Assembly: GCA_017557785.1 (NCBI GenBank)
Contig: JAFYYA010000102.1
Location: 1 to 64,000, forward strand
DNA from: Salinivirgaceae bacterium
Lineage (GTDB): Bacteria; Bacteroidota; Bacteroidia; Bacteroidales; SZUA-534
DNA: 64,000 nucleotides
Direction of reading: 5' to 3'
Shown in pieces: positions 25,885 through 35,357 of the stretch. The notes under the pieces are model-generated. The model worked only from the letters and a program-made list of their open reading frames with translations. It was not told the origin of the DNA and made no database searches. The position numbers and the translations under genes are program-made. The stretch's first letter is position 1. Every line of letters starts with the position of its first letter.

Positions 25885-26394
25885 CTATTTCAACACCTTC
25901 CGTGCCCGCACCACAAATCCCTTTGAACCCGAATTTTCAATTATTGAATCAACAATCATTTTCAGTTCAGATTTGAGTTCGGGGTAATCTGCAAGCCGTC
26001 GGGCAATCAGCGACATACAGTTGGCTTTCACGCCGATAGGCTCATCGGGAGTTTCGAGCATTCGAAAGCAAAAATCGACAATTGGGCCATCAAATTTCTG
26101 CGGTACATCGGTGAGCATCAGGATTTTACAGGCGATGCGGCGCATTCCGCTGAATGTGAATCGCGGAAGGGCGGCAACAAGGGCAGGAATATGCGGCAGC
26201 AGAATATTATGGTGCGCCGCAGCCACTTTCTCAAGCGCCCACAAAGCCCGTGCAGCCGTCTGGCCGTCAGCGTTTAAGGCAATATCGACCAAGTCGGCAA
26301 TGCGTTCGGCGTTGGTGCCAGCCCAGTTGGCAATAAAATCGGTGTTGGCGCGCGACGCTTCGGCTTCCAGTTGCGCTATAAGTTGCTGATTCAT
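25885..26394 (-). CDS. HEAT-repeat-like protein of unknown function
   Basis: The 169-residue all-helical protein has repeating helix pairs ([47 protein letters not shown]), the look of HEAT or armadillo-type repeats that bind other proteins. No catalytic motif is seen. The ATG at 26394 overlaps the nfo stop codon as ATGA, so it is translationally coupled to endonuclease IV. A start 15 codons upstream inside nfo is also open but less likely. The function is not known; the coupling hints at a repair or house-cleaning link. Confidence 0.7.
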   Translation of the reverse strand: MNQQLIAQLEAEASRANTDFIANWAGTNAERIADLVDIALNADGQTAARALWALEKVAAAHHNILLPHIPALVAALPRFTFSGMRRIACKILMLTDVPQKFDGPIVDFCFRMLETPDEPIGVKANCMSLIARRLADYPELKSELKMIVDSIIENSGSKGFVVRARKVLK

Positions 26395-27242
26395 TGGGCT
26401 GGAATCCAACTTTTGAGCCTGTTGATTTCGTCGGGCCAAAGAGTCTCGTCGGGTGTTTCCAGGACAAGAGGAATGCCGTCGAAACGCGAGTCGGCCATAA
26501 GCATCTTGAAGGCATTCTCGCCCAAGAAGCCGCTGCCGATAGACTGGTGGCGGTCCACTCGGCTGGCGTGGCCTTTCATTGTGTCGTTAAGGTGCATCCC
26601 GCGAAGGTATTGAAAACCAATCACATCGCCGAATTTCTGCCACGTGCGGGCAAAGCCTTCTTCAGTTTTCAAGTCGTAGCCAGCGGCGTAGGCGTGGCAC
26701 GTGTCGATGCAGACGCCAACGCGCGATTTGTCATCTACCTTGCTGATAATCTGCGCAATCTGCTCAAAGGTAAAACCGAGATTTGTCCCCTGGCCAGCCG
26801 TGTTCTCAATAACGGCTGTCACGCCCGATGTTTTTTCGAGCGCAATGTTTATCGATTCCGAAATAAGCGCAAGACACTCATCTTCAGATATTTGCTTTAG
26901 GTGACTGCCAGGGTGGAAGTTCAATCGGTCGAGACCCAACTGTGCGCACCGCTGCATCTCATCAATGAACGACTCGCGCGACTTCTGCAGCCCGTCGGGG
27001 TCGGGGTTGCCAAGGTTTATTAAGTAACTGTCGTGCGGCAGAATCTGCTTTGCGGTGTATCCGAATTTGGCGCAATTCGCTTTGAAAGCGTCTATTGATG
27101 CGGGTTCGAGCGGTTTGGCAAACCACTGCCGCTGATTTTTTGTGAAAAGTGCGAAAGCCGTTGCGCCTATCGCGCTGGCGTTCAGCGGCGCATTCTCAAC
27201 ACCGCCCTGCGTGCTCACGTGAGCCCCGATGTACTTTGTCAT
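26391..27242 (-). CDS. nfo: endonuclease IV (apurinic/apyrimidinic endonuclease)
   Basis: This 283-residue enzyme cuts DNA 5' of abasic sites in base-excision repair. It has the TIM-barrel signatures [48 protein letters not shown] and [20 protein letters not shown], which together supply the three-zinc site. The length matches bacterial Nfo (about 280). It is the first gene of a two-gene unit, with the downstream HEAT-like gene overlapping by four bases. Confidence 0.95.
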   Translation of the reverse strand: MTKYIGAHVSTQGGVENAPLNASAIGATAFALFTKNQRQWFAKPLEPASIDAFKANCAKFGYTAKQILPHDSYLINLGNPDPDGLQKSRESFIDEMQRCAQLGLDRLNFHPGSHLKQISEDECLALISESINIALEKTSGVTAVIENTAGQGTNLGFTFEQIAQIISKVDDKSRVGVCIDTCHAYAAGYDLKTEEGFARTWQKFGDVIGFQYLRGMHLNDTMKGHASRVDRHQSIGSGFLGENAFKMLMADSRFDGIPLVLETPDETLWPDEINRLKSWIPAQ

Positions 27243-27305
27243 TGTATTCGATTTTGGTGCTAAGATAAAAATAACAGCGGATTTTTGCCGTATCTTCGCA
27301 GCGTT

Positions 27306-27797
27306 ATGAGCAAATCAATAGCAATAATGCGACATACGCTTACCGAAAGCGGTTGGCAGAAACCCGACCCCGATCGTTGTATTTTGCCCGAAGGCGAAGT
27401 GCAGACCACGAATGTTGCGCAAAAGATGGCTTCCGTCGGGATTGTCCCCGATGCTGTCTGGGCAAGCCCAGCCTTGCGTGCCGCTCAAACAGCGGCGATT
27501 GTCGTGCGGCAGTTGTGCCCCAATGTCGAGATTGAGACAGTCAGGCAACTCTACTACGATGATGAATATCAGGTGGTCGACCTTATTGAGATTTGCCCCG
27601 ACACTGTTAACAACCTGCTGATCGTGGGACATAACCCGATGGTTTCGAGGCTTGTAAGCCGATTATCGGGCAGCGGTGATTTTGGATGGTTTGCCACATC
27701 GGAACTGGTCTGGCTAGAATTCGATACCGAATCGTGGGCCACGATTGCAACTTCGCCTATTATTGGCAAAATAAAAATATCACCATTAAGAGATTGA
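27306..27797 (+). CDS. SixA-like histidine phosphatase
   Basis: The 163-residue protein belongs to the histidine phosphatase superfamily: MRHTLTE carries the phospho-accepting His near residue 9. [14 protein letters not shown] and [19 protein letters not shown] carry the second arginine and second catalytic His. SixA removes phosphate from histidine in phosphotransfer or PTS proteins, but the substrate here is not known. The usual RHG is RHT here, a tolerated change in small SixA proteins. ATG at 27306 is preferred over 27285, as the promoter-like TATCTTCG at 27291-27298 overlaps the longer frame. Confidence 0.85.
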   Translation: MSKSIAIMRHTLTESGWQKPDPDRCILPEGEVQTTNVAQKMASVGIVPDAVWASPALRAAQTAAIVVRQLCPNVEIETVRQLYYDDEYQVVDLIEICPDTVNNLLIVGHNPMVSRLVSRLSGSGDFGWFATSELVWLEFDTESWATIATSPIIGKIKISPLRD

Positions 27798-27845
27798 CAT
27801 ACTGATTAATAGATTTAGATTTAATAATATTTTCGCCGTCAAGGT

Positions 27846-27874
27846 GCAACCTTTTGCAAAAACGGCATCATAAG
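27846..27874 (+). promoter_or_regulatory. possible ECF-type promoter ahead of the sigma factor gene
   Basis: GCAACC (27846-27851) followed after 14 bases by CATCATAAG (27866-27874) resembles the AAC-spacer-CATC/CGTC layout of ECF sigma promoters. It lies 20 bases before the sigma ATG and could be an autoregulated site. No second copy in this window was found to confirm it. Confidence 0.35.
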
Positions 27875-27893
27875 GTTAAAAACGCGTTTTTCA

Positions 27894-28913
27894 ATGGACT
27901 TAACAACTGACTTCTGGACCAAGGCCTACAACCGAAACATCGGGAAACTGACGGGTGTCTGCTACCGCTATGTGGCTGACCGTCAACTTGCTGAGGACCT
28001 TGCCCACGACGCCTTTATGGCTGCGATGGAGAAATCGGACTCGTTCCGTGGTACCGGCCAGTTTGATGCGTGGCTTCGGCGCATAACGGTGAACACCGCT
28101 CTGCAGCACTTACGCACTCAGGCTGCCAACCAGTTATACGAAAACATTTTAACCGACAACGAAATGGACAACAGCGACAACAGGAACATCATAGCGCAAG
28201 TCGATTTCTCGCAAGAGGAACTGCTTGCCGCCGTCAACCAACTGCCTGAGCACCACCGGCTGGTGTTCAATATGTATGTGATTGACGGATATACGCACGC
28301 GCAGATTGCTGAAGAGCTGAATATCAGTGAGAACACATCGAAATCGCATTTGATGCGGGCTCGCAAAAGACTTCAGGAGATTCTGACCGAGGAAGCGCAC
28401 AAGAAGCAGCGGAAACGCGCCTGGTTGCTGTTCTTCATTCCGCACCGCGAAGGCTTTGTCGACAAACTTTTCCAGCACAGTTTCAGCGATTTCAGTCTGG
28501 CACCGGCCGCAACAACATCCACCGCCATCAATTTTGGTGCTGCGGCAGGGCACGTCACTGTGGGCTCGACGGCCGCAGTCACAACGGGCATAGCCACGGC
28601 CACGGTTGCCGCCGGAGTTGGAGTTGGAGCAATTGTGATGAACGCCGATAGCGAACCTGTTCAGGAACCCGAACCGATTATAATTGCGGCCGATAGTACT
28701 GTTATTCAGACTGATACGGTTATTGACGAGTTCCCAGCCGACACGCTCAATCTGGCCGACACGCTGGCAAATCTGCCGCTCGAACCTGTGCCAAAGGCCG
28801 TCAAGACGAAACCGAAGGAAGAGAAGAAAACCGTGGTTGTCAAAAAGAAAATCATCCGTCACCGCAAGGTTGTGGTGACCGACACCGTGAGCGCATCAAC
28901 CACCAATCAGTAA
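27894..28913 (+). CDS. ECF sigma-70 factor with C-terminal membrane segment and extracytoplasmic tail
   Basis: Residues 1-165 are an ordinary ECF sigma factor: region 2 with YVADRQLAEDLAHDAFMAAM and FDAWLRRITVNTALQHLR, and region 4 with QLPEHHRLVFNMYVIDGYTHAQIAEELNIS. The protein then continues for 170 residues, twice the usual size. A Gly/Ala/Val-rich hydrophobic stretch near residues 215-245 (VTTGIATATVAAGVGVGAIVM) fits one membrane span. It is followed by an acidic/Pro segment with repeated DTV/DTL words and a Lys-rich end. This suggests a tethered sigma factor, perhaps with its own regulation built in. The next gene, three bases on, encodes an outer-membrane barrel-like protein. The tail might instead be a soluble low-complexity linker. 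Confidence 0.82.
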   Translation: MDLTTDFWTKAYNRNIGKLTGVCYRYVADRQLAEDLAHDAFMAAMEKSDSFRGTGQFDAWLRRITVNTALQHLRTQAANQLYENILTDNEMDNSDNRNIIAQVDFSQEELLAAVNQLPEHHRLVFNMYVIDGYTHAQIAEELNISENTSKSHLMRARKRLQEILTEEAHKKQRKRAWLLFFIPHREGFVDKLFQHSFSDFSLAPAATTSTAINFGAAAGHVTVGSTAAVTTGIATATVAAGVGVGAIVMNADSEPVQEPEPIIIAADSTVIQTDTVIDEFPADTLNLADTLANLPLEPVPKAVKTKPKEEKKTVVVKKKIIRHRKVVVTDTVSASTTNQ

Positions 28914-28916
28914 TAT

Positions 28917-29975
28917 ATGAAATCGCTGCTAACCATTCTTTTAGCTATTGCAGGCTGCCTGTTGTCGGGTGGTCTTTTCGCGCAAGATACAGTCTATATT
29001 TACGAGGAAGTAATTGTGTACGACACTGTGTATGAGTACATTGAGAAGCGCGTCAACCCGTTCGAAGACACCAAGACAATGCGAATTATTCAGGTTGACA
29101 CACTCACCAACACATCGAACCTGCTGATTATCGGCAACGGCAAAACCACGACCATTCCCATCGACAATGTGGTTATCAGTGAGGATGTTAAGAAAAACGA
29201 CAGCACAAACAATGTGGGCTTTTGGAATCTTATGGCTTTTGCCGTTAAAAATATGCTCATCGACAAAAGCACACTAGATATGTTTTTGGGCGCCGGCGCG
29301 TGGACAAGCATTTGCAGCCCGATAGTGGTTGAAGACCATCTGGCTTGGAATCCGGGCGGTAACGCCACTGTCAACTTCGGTGTGAATTACGAGACACAAT
29401 TCATCAGCCGATTCACCTTGGGCGCAGGTGCTGCCATTCATTTTCTATTTGAAAACGAAGGACTTAAGGGTAAATTCACTTGCAACTATCCCGACTGCAA
29501 CTCTTGCACCAACGATGCAAAATACACTATAAGTATCACCACCTTTAACATCGAAAAAGGCGATGATGGGCACGGCGAGGGCCTTGATATGCATTGGAAC
29601 GAGGACGAGAGCACCGGACAATATGATGATTCGGTTGGTTTGGTGGAATCGACAACGAACTATGTGATGTTTGCCGTACCGGCGCGCTTAGGCTTCAGAA
29701 TAGGCCGATTCAACCCCTACATCGGCGCTGAATACAACATCCGAATGGCGATGAACAACGATTTGAAAGACCTGCACTCGCTGGGCATCATCACGGGTAT
29801 GCGCATCGATTTGAGCAAGCATTTTGCCGTGTCGAACAACTTATACATCCCCATCACCAAGGATATGGCGCACCGCGGTACACTCTACAGCCGCGCCGAC
29901 GGCACTTTCGTCCGCAGCGACAATTACACTTGGCGGTCATTCCGACTCGAGTTTGCAGGACACTTTAAGTTTTAG
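28917..29975 (+). CDS. outer-membrane beta-barrel-like protein paired with the ECF sigma factor
   Basis: The 352-residue protein has a signal peptide (MKSLLTILLAIAGCLLSGGLFAQ), then a short periplasmic stretch with DTVYIYEE and VYDTVYEYIEKR repeats. From about residue 120 it has alternating hydrophobic/aromatic strands (MFLGAGAW, NATVNFGVNYE, FTLGAGAAIHF, MFAVPARLGFRIG) ending in SFRLEFAGHFKF, whose terminal Phe is typical of outer-membrane barrels. A CNYPDCNSC cluster lies in a predicted extracellular loop. It is the last gene of the sigma factor transcript, and the DTV-type words recur in the sigma tail. No family name is assigned. Confidence 0.7.
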   Translation: MKSLLTILLAIAGCLLSGGLFAQDTVYIYEEVIVYDTVYEYIEKRVNPFEDTKTMRIIQVDTLTNTSNLLIIGNGKTTTIPIDNVVISEDVKKNDSTNNVGFWNLMAFAVKNMLIDKSTLDMFLGAGAWTSICSPIVVEDHLAWNPGGNATVNFGVNYETQFISRFTLGAGAAIHFLFENEGLKGKFTCNYPDCNSCTNDAKYTISITTFNIEKGDDGHGEGLDMHWNEDESTGQYDDSVGLVESTTNYVMFAVPARLGFRIGRFNPYIGAEYNIRMAMNNDLKDLHSLGIITGMRIDLSKHFAVSNNLYIPITKDMAHRGTLYSRADGTFVRSDNYTWRSFRLEFAGHFKF

Positions 29976-30000
29976 TCCATAAACACAAGTTTTATAAACG

Positions 30001-30030
30001 AAAAAAGCACCGGCTAACCGGTGCTTTTTT
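30001..30030. terminator. bidirectional terminator between the barrel gene and pepO
   Basis: AAAAAAGCACCGG pairs perfectly with CCGGTGCTTTTTT around a CTAA loop. The A and T tracts let it serve both converging genes. Confidence 0.9.
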
Positions 30031-30066
30031 CGTAACAATTCAATTAATCAGTTAATCGATATTTGT

Positions 30067-32106
30067 TTACCAGATATCAATGCGCTCGTTTTCAGGTATA
30101 AACATCTTGTCGCCTTCCTTGACATCAAAGGCTTCGTACCATGCATTTATGTGCGGCAGAGTGCCGTTAACGCGCCAACGGCCAAGTGAGTGCGGGTCGC
30201 TTTTGGTGCGCACGCGGATTTCTTCGTCACGGATGTTGTTTGCCCAAACAGTGGCGTAAGCCAGGAAGAAACGTTGTTGTGGGGTGAATCCGTCTTTGTC
30301 AGGCAGTGGCGCGTCTTTGGTGGCGTTTAGGAAAGCCTGATATGCAACCTGCAGTCCACCGTGGTCGGCCAGATTTTCGCCCAAAGTCAGTTTGCCGTTA
30401 GCTTTCAAGCCGTCCAACACTTCAATGTTGTTGAAGAACTCAACCAATGGTTCGACGTGAGCTTCAAATTTTTCGCCATCGCCTTTCGCCCACCATTCAT
30501 GAAGATTGCCATCCTTATCGAATTTGCGGCCTTCGTCATCAAATCCGTGAGTCATCTCGTGGCCGATAACCACACCGATGGCACCGTAATTGAAAGCATC
30601 GTCAGCTTCCATATCAAAGAATGGATATTGCAGAATGCCGGCAGGGAAGCAAATCTCATTGGTAGTTGGATTGTAATAAGCGTTGATTGTTTGCGGTGTC
30701 ATGAACCATTCATCAGGGTCGACAGGCTTATTGTAGTGTTTCTCAACATAATAGTCAAACTCGTTAAGATTGATATTTAACATGTTCTCCCACAATGATT
30801 TGTCGGGCGAAATGTTCAGATGCTCATAACTGCGCCATTTGTCGGGGTAACCGATTTTTGCGTGGAATGTGTTCAGTTTGTCAATGGCTACTGTTTTGGT
30901 TGAATCGCTCATCCAATCCTGAGCCAGAATGCGTTCGCGCAAAGCGGTTTTAAGATTCTGCACAAGTTTCACCATACGTTCCTTGTGCGATGCGGGGAAG
31001 TATTTCTCGGCATAAAGTTGCCCGATGGCTTCGCCCAAATTGCTGTTGCACATTCCCACGGCCCGTTTCCAGCGAGGTTGTTCCTGCAAGCGGCCGCTCA
31101 GTACTTTGCCATAGAAATTAAAATGCTCACCACGTACTTCGTCCGATAGGTATGATGCCGATGCATCAATATATGCCCATTCAAGAAATGATTTCTGGGC
31201 TTCAAGACTTTCATCAGCAATCAGCTTGTTCACTTCGGCCATAAAATTCGGGTGACATAAATTCAATTGCTCAAGATTGACGAATCCCATCTCGTTGCAG
31301 AAACCGTCAAAATCAATGTTTTTGTATGTGTCGCGCAAAGTTGCGTAACTGATTTTGTTATAGTTGGCTTCAGGGTTGCGCAGCTCGACACGGAATTTAG
31401 ATGCTTTAGCCAGGCGGGTTTCAATTTTCAGCACATCTTCCATTTTCTGTGCAGCCGTTTCGGTATCATAACCGACAATTTCAAACATTTTCTGCACGTG
31501 TGCCCTGAACTCTTTCATGATGTTGAGTGTGTTCTCGTCGGTGTCGGTATAATATTCCCTTTCGTTGAGCGACAAGCCGCCTTGAACTATGCCAACAATG
31601 TAATTCTTGCTGTCTTTTATATCGGCTTCGATTCCATAATTGAAATAGCCCGGAATGCCTTTGTGCATGAATTTGATCATTGTTGCGGACAATTCATCCT
31701 TGTCTTTTATGCCACGAATCGTATTCAAGTCAGACTCAATGGGTTTGATGCCGTCAGCATTGAGTTTGGTGCTGTCCATCACCAGATTGTAGAGCGTGGC
31801 GATTTTGTATGCTACAGACCCTGTTTTTTGCGGCTGGTTGATCAAGTCTGTTATCAAGTCGTTGATTTGCTGACGAGTATCGTCGGCAACCTTATCAAAC
31901 GAACCGAACCGCGAGAACTCATCGGGTAGGGGGGTGTTTTTCATCCAGCCGCCACAAGCAAACTGGTAAAAGTCGTCGGCCGGACGTACCGATGTATCAA
32001 AATTCTCAAGCCGAATACCTGATTTTTGTTCCGGTTGGCTGCACGATGCAATCATTGCTGCTATAGGCATTAAGAGTAGTGTTTTTAAGTTGCAAATCCT
32101 TTTCAT
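30067..32106 (-). CDS. pepO: M13-family zinc metallopeptidase, lipoprotein (PepO-like)
   Basis: From the ATG at 32106 the 679-residue protein has a lipoprotein signal ending in the lipobox IASC, so it should be anchored in the periplasm or outer membrane. The neprilysin-type catalytic core near the C-terminal third has VIGHEMTHGFDDEG (HExxH), GENLADHGGLQVAY (ENxxD, third zinc ligand) and the terminal CxxW-like end reduced to DIW. M13 peptidases degrade oligopeptides of limited size. The upstream start at 32139 would include the promoter region and an extra 11 residues and is rejected. Single gene, convergent with the sigma/barrel pair. Confidence 0.93.
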   Translation of the reverse strand: MKRICNLKTLLLMPIAAMIASCSQPEQKSGIRLENFDTSVRPADDFYQFACGGWMKNTPLPDEFSRFGSFDKVADDTRQQINDLITDLINQPQKTGSVAYKIATLYNLVMDSTKLNADGIKPIESDLNTIRGIKDKDELSATMIKFMHKGIPGYFNYGIEADIKDSKNYIVGIVQGGLSLNEREYYTDTDENTLNIMKEFRAHVQKMFEIVGYDTETAAQKMEDVLKIETRLAKASKFRVELRNPEANYNKISYATLRDTYKNIDFDGFCNEMGFVNLEQLNLCHPNFMAEVNKLIADESLEAQKSFLEWAYIDASASYLSDEVRGEHFNFYGKVLSGRLQEQPRWKRAVGMCNSNLGEAIGQLYAEKYFPASHKERMVKLVQNLKTALRERILAQDWMSDSTKTVAIDKLNTFHAKIGYPDKWRSYEHLNISPDKSLWENMLNINLNEFDYYVEKHYNKPVDPDEWFMTPQTINAYYNPTTNEICFPAGILQYPFFDMEADDAFNYGAIGVVIGHEMTHGFDDEGRKFDKDGNLHEWWAKGDGEKFEAHVEPLVEFFNNIEVLDGLKANGKLTLGENLADHGGLQVAYQAFLNATKDAPLPDKDGFTPQQRFFLAYATVWANNIRDEEIRVRTKSDPHSLGRWRVNGTLPHINAWYEAFDVKEGDKMFIPENERIDIW

Positions 32107-32132
32107 ATCGCTGATTAAATTGATAATGACTA

Positions 32133-32140
32133 CAAACATA
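32133..32140 (-). promoter_or_regulatory. TAnnTTTG promoter element for pepO
   Basis: CAAACATA is TATGTTTG on the minus strand, 26 bases before the chosen pepO start. Confidence 0.5.
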
Positions 32141-32305
32141 ATAAATATGTCTTTGGCTGACGAAAAATTTATGGCATATTTTGCAACATGTGCAGAACAT
32201 ATTGATACTCAAAATAATAATAACATATATAAAAATATCAATCTTGCGTGACGATAAAAAAGTACAAAACACTTTTTAAATCCGTTTCCGTTAGCGATAT
32301 TTGTG

Positions 32306-32313
32306 TAATTTTG
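32306..32313 (+). promoter_or_regulatory. TAnnTTTG promoter element for the uxaB-led sugar operon
   Basis: TAATTTTG lies 25 bases before the uxaB ATG at 32339. No operator was recognised in the 232-base gap to pepO. Confidence 0.55.
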
Positions 32314-32338
32314 GGAAAACACTTAATCGGGAGACGAA

Positions 32339-33778
32339 ATGAAACAACTTAATAGAGAGACCGCGAGCGCCAAAACCTACACCGAAAAGGTGATTCAGTT
32401 TGGCGAGGGGAATTTTTTGCGCGCTTTCGCGGATTGGATTATCTGGAAAACCAATCAGATGACCGATTTTAACGCGTCGGTGGTGGTGGTTCAGCCGAGG
32501 GCGGGCGGAAAAGTTGAGATGCTCAACGCTCAAGACGGGCTTTATCACCTTAACCTTCAAGGACTTGACGGCGGTAAAACGGTTGACACCATTGATTTGA
32601 TTGACGTTGTGAGCCGAGGCATTGACCCGTACAAAGATTTCGATGCCTACCTGAAACTGGCCGAGCAGCCCGAAATGCGGTTCATCATATCGAACACCAC
32701 CGAGGCCGGAATCGCCTTCGCCCCGTCGTGCAAGTTCACCGACAAGCCTGCGCTCTCATATCCTGGAAAACTCGTACAACTGCTATACCACCGTTTTGAG
32801 TTTTTCAAGGGCGATGTCTCGAAAGGCTTCATTATTCTGCCGTGCGAACTTATCTTCCACAATGGCAAGCATTTAACCGAATGTATCAATCAGTATATCG
32901 ACCATTGGAATCTTGGCAGTGAGTTTAAAAAGTGGTTCGATGAGGCGTGCGCGGTTTACAACACGTTGGTCGACCGCATTGTGCCTGGCTATCCGAAGGA
33001 CAACGCTGATGCCATTTTGGAGCGTATCGGCTTCGATGACAAGCAATTGGTTGTTGGCGAAGTTTTCCACCTTTGGGTGATTGAAGCGCCCGAATCACTT
33101 TCTGACGAGTTCCCTGCCGACAAGGCTGGGCTGCACGTGCATTTTGTGCCGTCGGAGGCGCCGTACCACGAGCGCAAGGTGACGCTCTTGAACGGACCGC
33201 ACACTGTGCTTTCGCCTGTGGGCTATTTGAGTGGACTTGACACAGTTCGCGAGTGTTGCAGCGACGAACTTGTGGGCCAATTTGTTGATAAAGTGATGTT
33301 TGATGAACTTCTGCCTACATTGAATCTTCCCGAAGACGAACTGCGCCGTTTCGCTCTCGACGTCAAGGACCGCTTCAACAATCCGTTTGTAAAACACTAT
33401 GTTACAAGCATTATGCTCAATTCGTTCCCGAAATTCAAGACGCGCGACCTGCCTGGCTTGAAGACTTATCTGGAGCGCAAAGGACAACTTCCGAAGTGCA
33501 TTGTGCTTGGGCTTGCGGCCATTTGCACCTATTATAAGGGCGGCCGCCGCGGCACTGACGACATTGTGCCGAACGATGCCCCCGAAATATTGAATTTGCT
33601 CAAAACACTTTGGGCAACAGGCAGTTGCACCGAAGTTGTAAAAGGCGTGCTTGGTGCTAAAGAGTTGATTTGGGGCGAGGACCTGAATCTTATTCCCGGA
33701 CTTACCGACTTGTTAACCAACTATTTGGAGTTGATTCAGAAGTCGGGTATGCGAGAGGCTGTAAAATCGGTTTTGTAG
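32339..33778 (+). CDS. uxaB: tagaturonate reductase (altronate oxidoreductase)
   Basis: The 479-residue NAD(H)-dependent enzyme of the mannitol dehydrogenase superfamily reduces D-tagaturonate to D-altronate. VIQFGEGNFLRAFADWII near the N-terminus is the nucleotide-binding region. ISNTTEAGIAF and LPCELIFHNGK (active-site Lys/Asn/His region), VTLLNGPHTVLSPVGYLSG and the all-helical C-terminus agree with UxaB. It heads a run of same-strand genes continuing to 39855, with uxaA starting after three bases. Here it probably links L-galactonate oxidation to the altronate branch rather than galacturonate isomerisation, because no uxaC is present. Confidence 0.92.
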   Translation: MKQLNRETASAKTYTEKVIQFGEGNFLRAFADWIIWKTNQMTDFNASVVVVQPRAGGKVEMLNAQDGLYHLNLQGLDGGKTVDTIDLIDVVSRGIDPYKDFDAYLKLAEQPEMRFIISNTTEAGIAFAPSCKFTDKPALSYPGKLVQLLYHRFEFFKGDVSKGFIILPCELIFHNGKHLTECINQYIDHWNLGSEFKKWFDEACAVYNTLVDRIVPGYPKDNADAILERIGFDDKQLVVGEVFHLWVIEAPESLSDEFPADKAGLHVHFVPSEAPYHERKVTLLNGPHTVLSPVGYLSGLDTVRECCSDELVGQFVDKVMFDELLPTLNLPEDELRRFALDVKDRFNNPFVKHYVTSIMLNSFPKFKTRDLPGLKTYLERKGQLPKCIVLGLAAICTYYKGGRRGTDDIVPNDAPEILNLLKTLWATGSCTEVVKGVLGAKELIWGEDLNLIPGLTDLLTNYLELIQKSGMREAVKSVL

Positions 33779-33781
33779 GCT

Positions 33782-35275
33782 ATGGCACAATATATTCAAA
33801 TAAATCAGGCTGATAATGTGGCGGTTGCGCTACAGCCGATGGCGGCAGGAACCACTGTTCCGCTTTGCGGTGGAATCACCCTTGCCGACGACATTCCGGC
33901 CGGTCACAAATTCTCGCTCAAAAATCTCGCTCAAGGCGAAAACGTGATAAAATATGGCTTCCCAATCGGTCACGTGACGCGTGCCGTTGGTGTTGGCTGC
34001 CATATCGACCATAATATTTTGAAAACCAATCTTGAAGGAGTATCTGAATACACCTATTCGCCAAAACTTGAAGAAATTGCAGAGGCTGCTGAAAAACTGA
34101 CTTTCAACGGTTTCCGACGGAAATCGGGGCTGGTGGGCATTCGCAATCAGATTTGGATAATTCCGACGGTTGGCTGCGTGAACGGAATTGCGCAGAAACT
34201 AGCCGAACGCTTTTCGGCCGAAGTGGCCGGACAGATGGGCAGCGTTGACGCAATTGTCGCATTTCCACATAATTACGGCTGTTCGCAACTCGGCTGCGAC
34301 CACGAGAACACGCGCAAAATCCTGCGCGATATGGTGCAGCACCCCAATGCCGGCGGTGTGCTGGTTGTGGGGTTGGGTTGCGAGAACAATCAACTTTCAG
34401 CCTTTAGTGAACTTGTTGGCAATATCGATGAGTTGCGCGTAAAAATGTTTGAAGCACAGAAAGTTGATGGAGACGAAGTTGAGTATGGACTTGAACTTCT
34501 GCGTTCGATTTTTGCGGTTTGCTCACGCGATGAGCGCAAGCCCGTGCCGATGTCAGAATTGCGCGTCGGTTTGAAATGCGGCGGGTCCGACGGACTGTCG
34601 GGCATAACGGCCAATCCGTTGCTCGGCCTGTTTAGCGACTGGCTGGTGGCGCAGGGCGGAACAACCGTCTTGACCGAAGTGCCGGAAATGTTCGGTGCCG
34701 AAACCATACTGATGAACCGCTGCGAGAGTCGCGAGGTTTTCGACAAAACTGTCTCATTGATAAACAATTTCAAGCAATATTTCATTGCCAACAATCAGCC
34801 GGTTTACGAGAATCCGTCGCCGGGAAACAAGGCAGGCGGCATTTCGACGCTCGAGGAAAAATCGCTAGGCTGCACACAGAAATGCGGTAAAAGCATTGTC
34901 CGCGACGTGCTTGCATATGGCGACCGCATTGAGCGCTGCGGCTTGAACCTTTTGAGCGCGCCTGGCAACGACCTTGTGGCTGCCACCGCGCTGGCCGCAA
35001 GTGGCTGTCAGATAGTGCTTTTCACCACTGGACGCGGAACGCCATTCGGGACATTTGTGCCGACATTGAAAATATCGACCAACACGCCGCTCTTTGCCGC
35101 AAAGCCGAATTGGATTGACTTCAACGCTGGCGTAATTGCTGAAAATGAGTCAATTGAAAAAGTTTTGCAACGATTTATCGAATTTGTGACTGGCGTTTTG
35201 AACGGCAATCAAGTGAACAGCGAGAAGAATAATTATAGGGAAACTGCCATTTTCAAAACTGGGGTAACGTTGTGA
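33782..35275 (+). CDS. uxaA: altronate dehydratase
   Basis: This 497-residue enzyme dehydrates D-altronate to 2-keto-3-deoxygluconate using iron or manganese. The short N-terminal SAF domain (residues 1-95, ending in the HVTRAVGVGCHIDHN region) precedes the UxaA/GarD catalytic domain with RKSGLVGIRNQIWIIPTVGC, CSQLGCDHENT, VGLGCENNQ, LKCGGSDGLSGITANPLLG and LFTTGRGTPFG. Conserved cysteines in GCxH and GLGCEN contexts are intact. It directly follows uxaB. The keto-deoxygluconate kinase and aldolase needed next are not in the window. Confidence 0.93.
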   Translation: MAQYIQINQADNVAVALQPMAAGTTVPLCGGITLADDIPAGHKFSLKNLAQGENVIKYGFPIGHVTRAVGVGCHIDHNILKTNLEGVSEYTYSPKLEEIAEAAEKLTFNGFRRKSGLVGIRNQIWIIPTVGCVNGIAQKLAERFSAEVAGQMGSVDAIVAFPHNYGCSQLGCDHENTRKILRDMVQHPNAGGVLVVGLGCENNQLSAFSELVGNIDELRVKMFEAQKVDGDEVEYGLELLRSIFAVCSRDERKPVPMSELRVGLKCGGSDGLSGITANPLLGLFSDWLVAQGGTTVLTEVPEMFGAETILMNRCESREVFDKTVSLINNFKQYFIANNQPVYENPSPGNKAGGISTLEEKSLGCTQKCGKSIVRDVLAYGDRIERCGLNLLSAPGNDLVAATALAASGCQIVLFTTGRGTPFGTFVPTLKISTNTPLFAAKPNWIDFNAGVIAENESIEKVLQRFIEFVTGVLNGNQVNSEKNNYRETAIFKTGVTL

Positions 35276-35357
35276 GGACTAATATATTGATATAAAGAAT
35301 TTTATAGAGTATTGACAATTTGAAAATATATCGCCGCAAGGCGGACACAAAAAGAAT

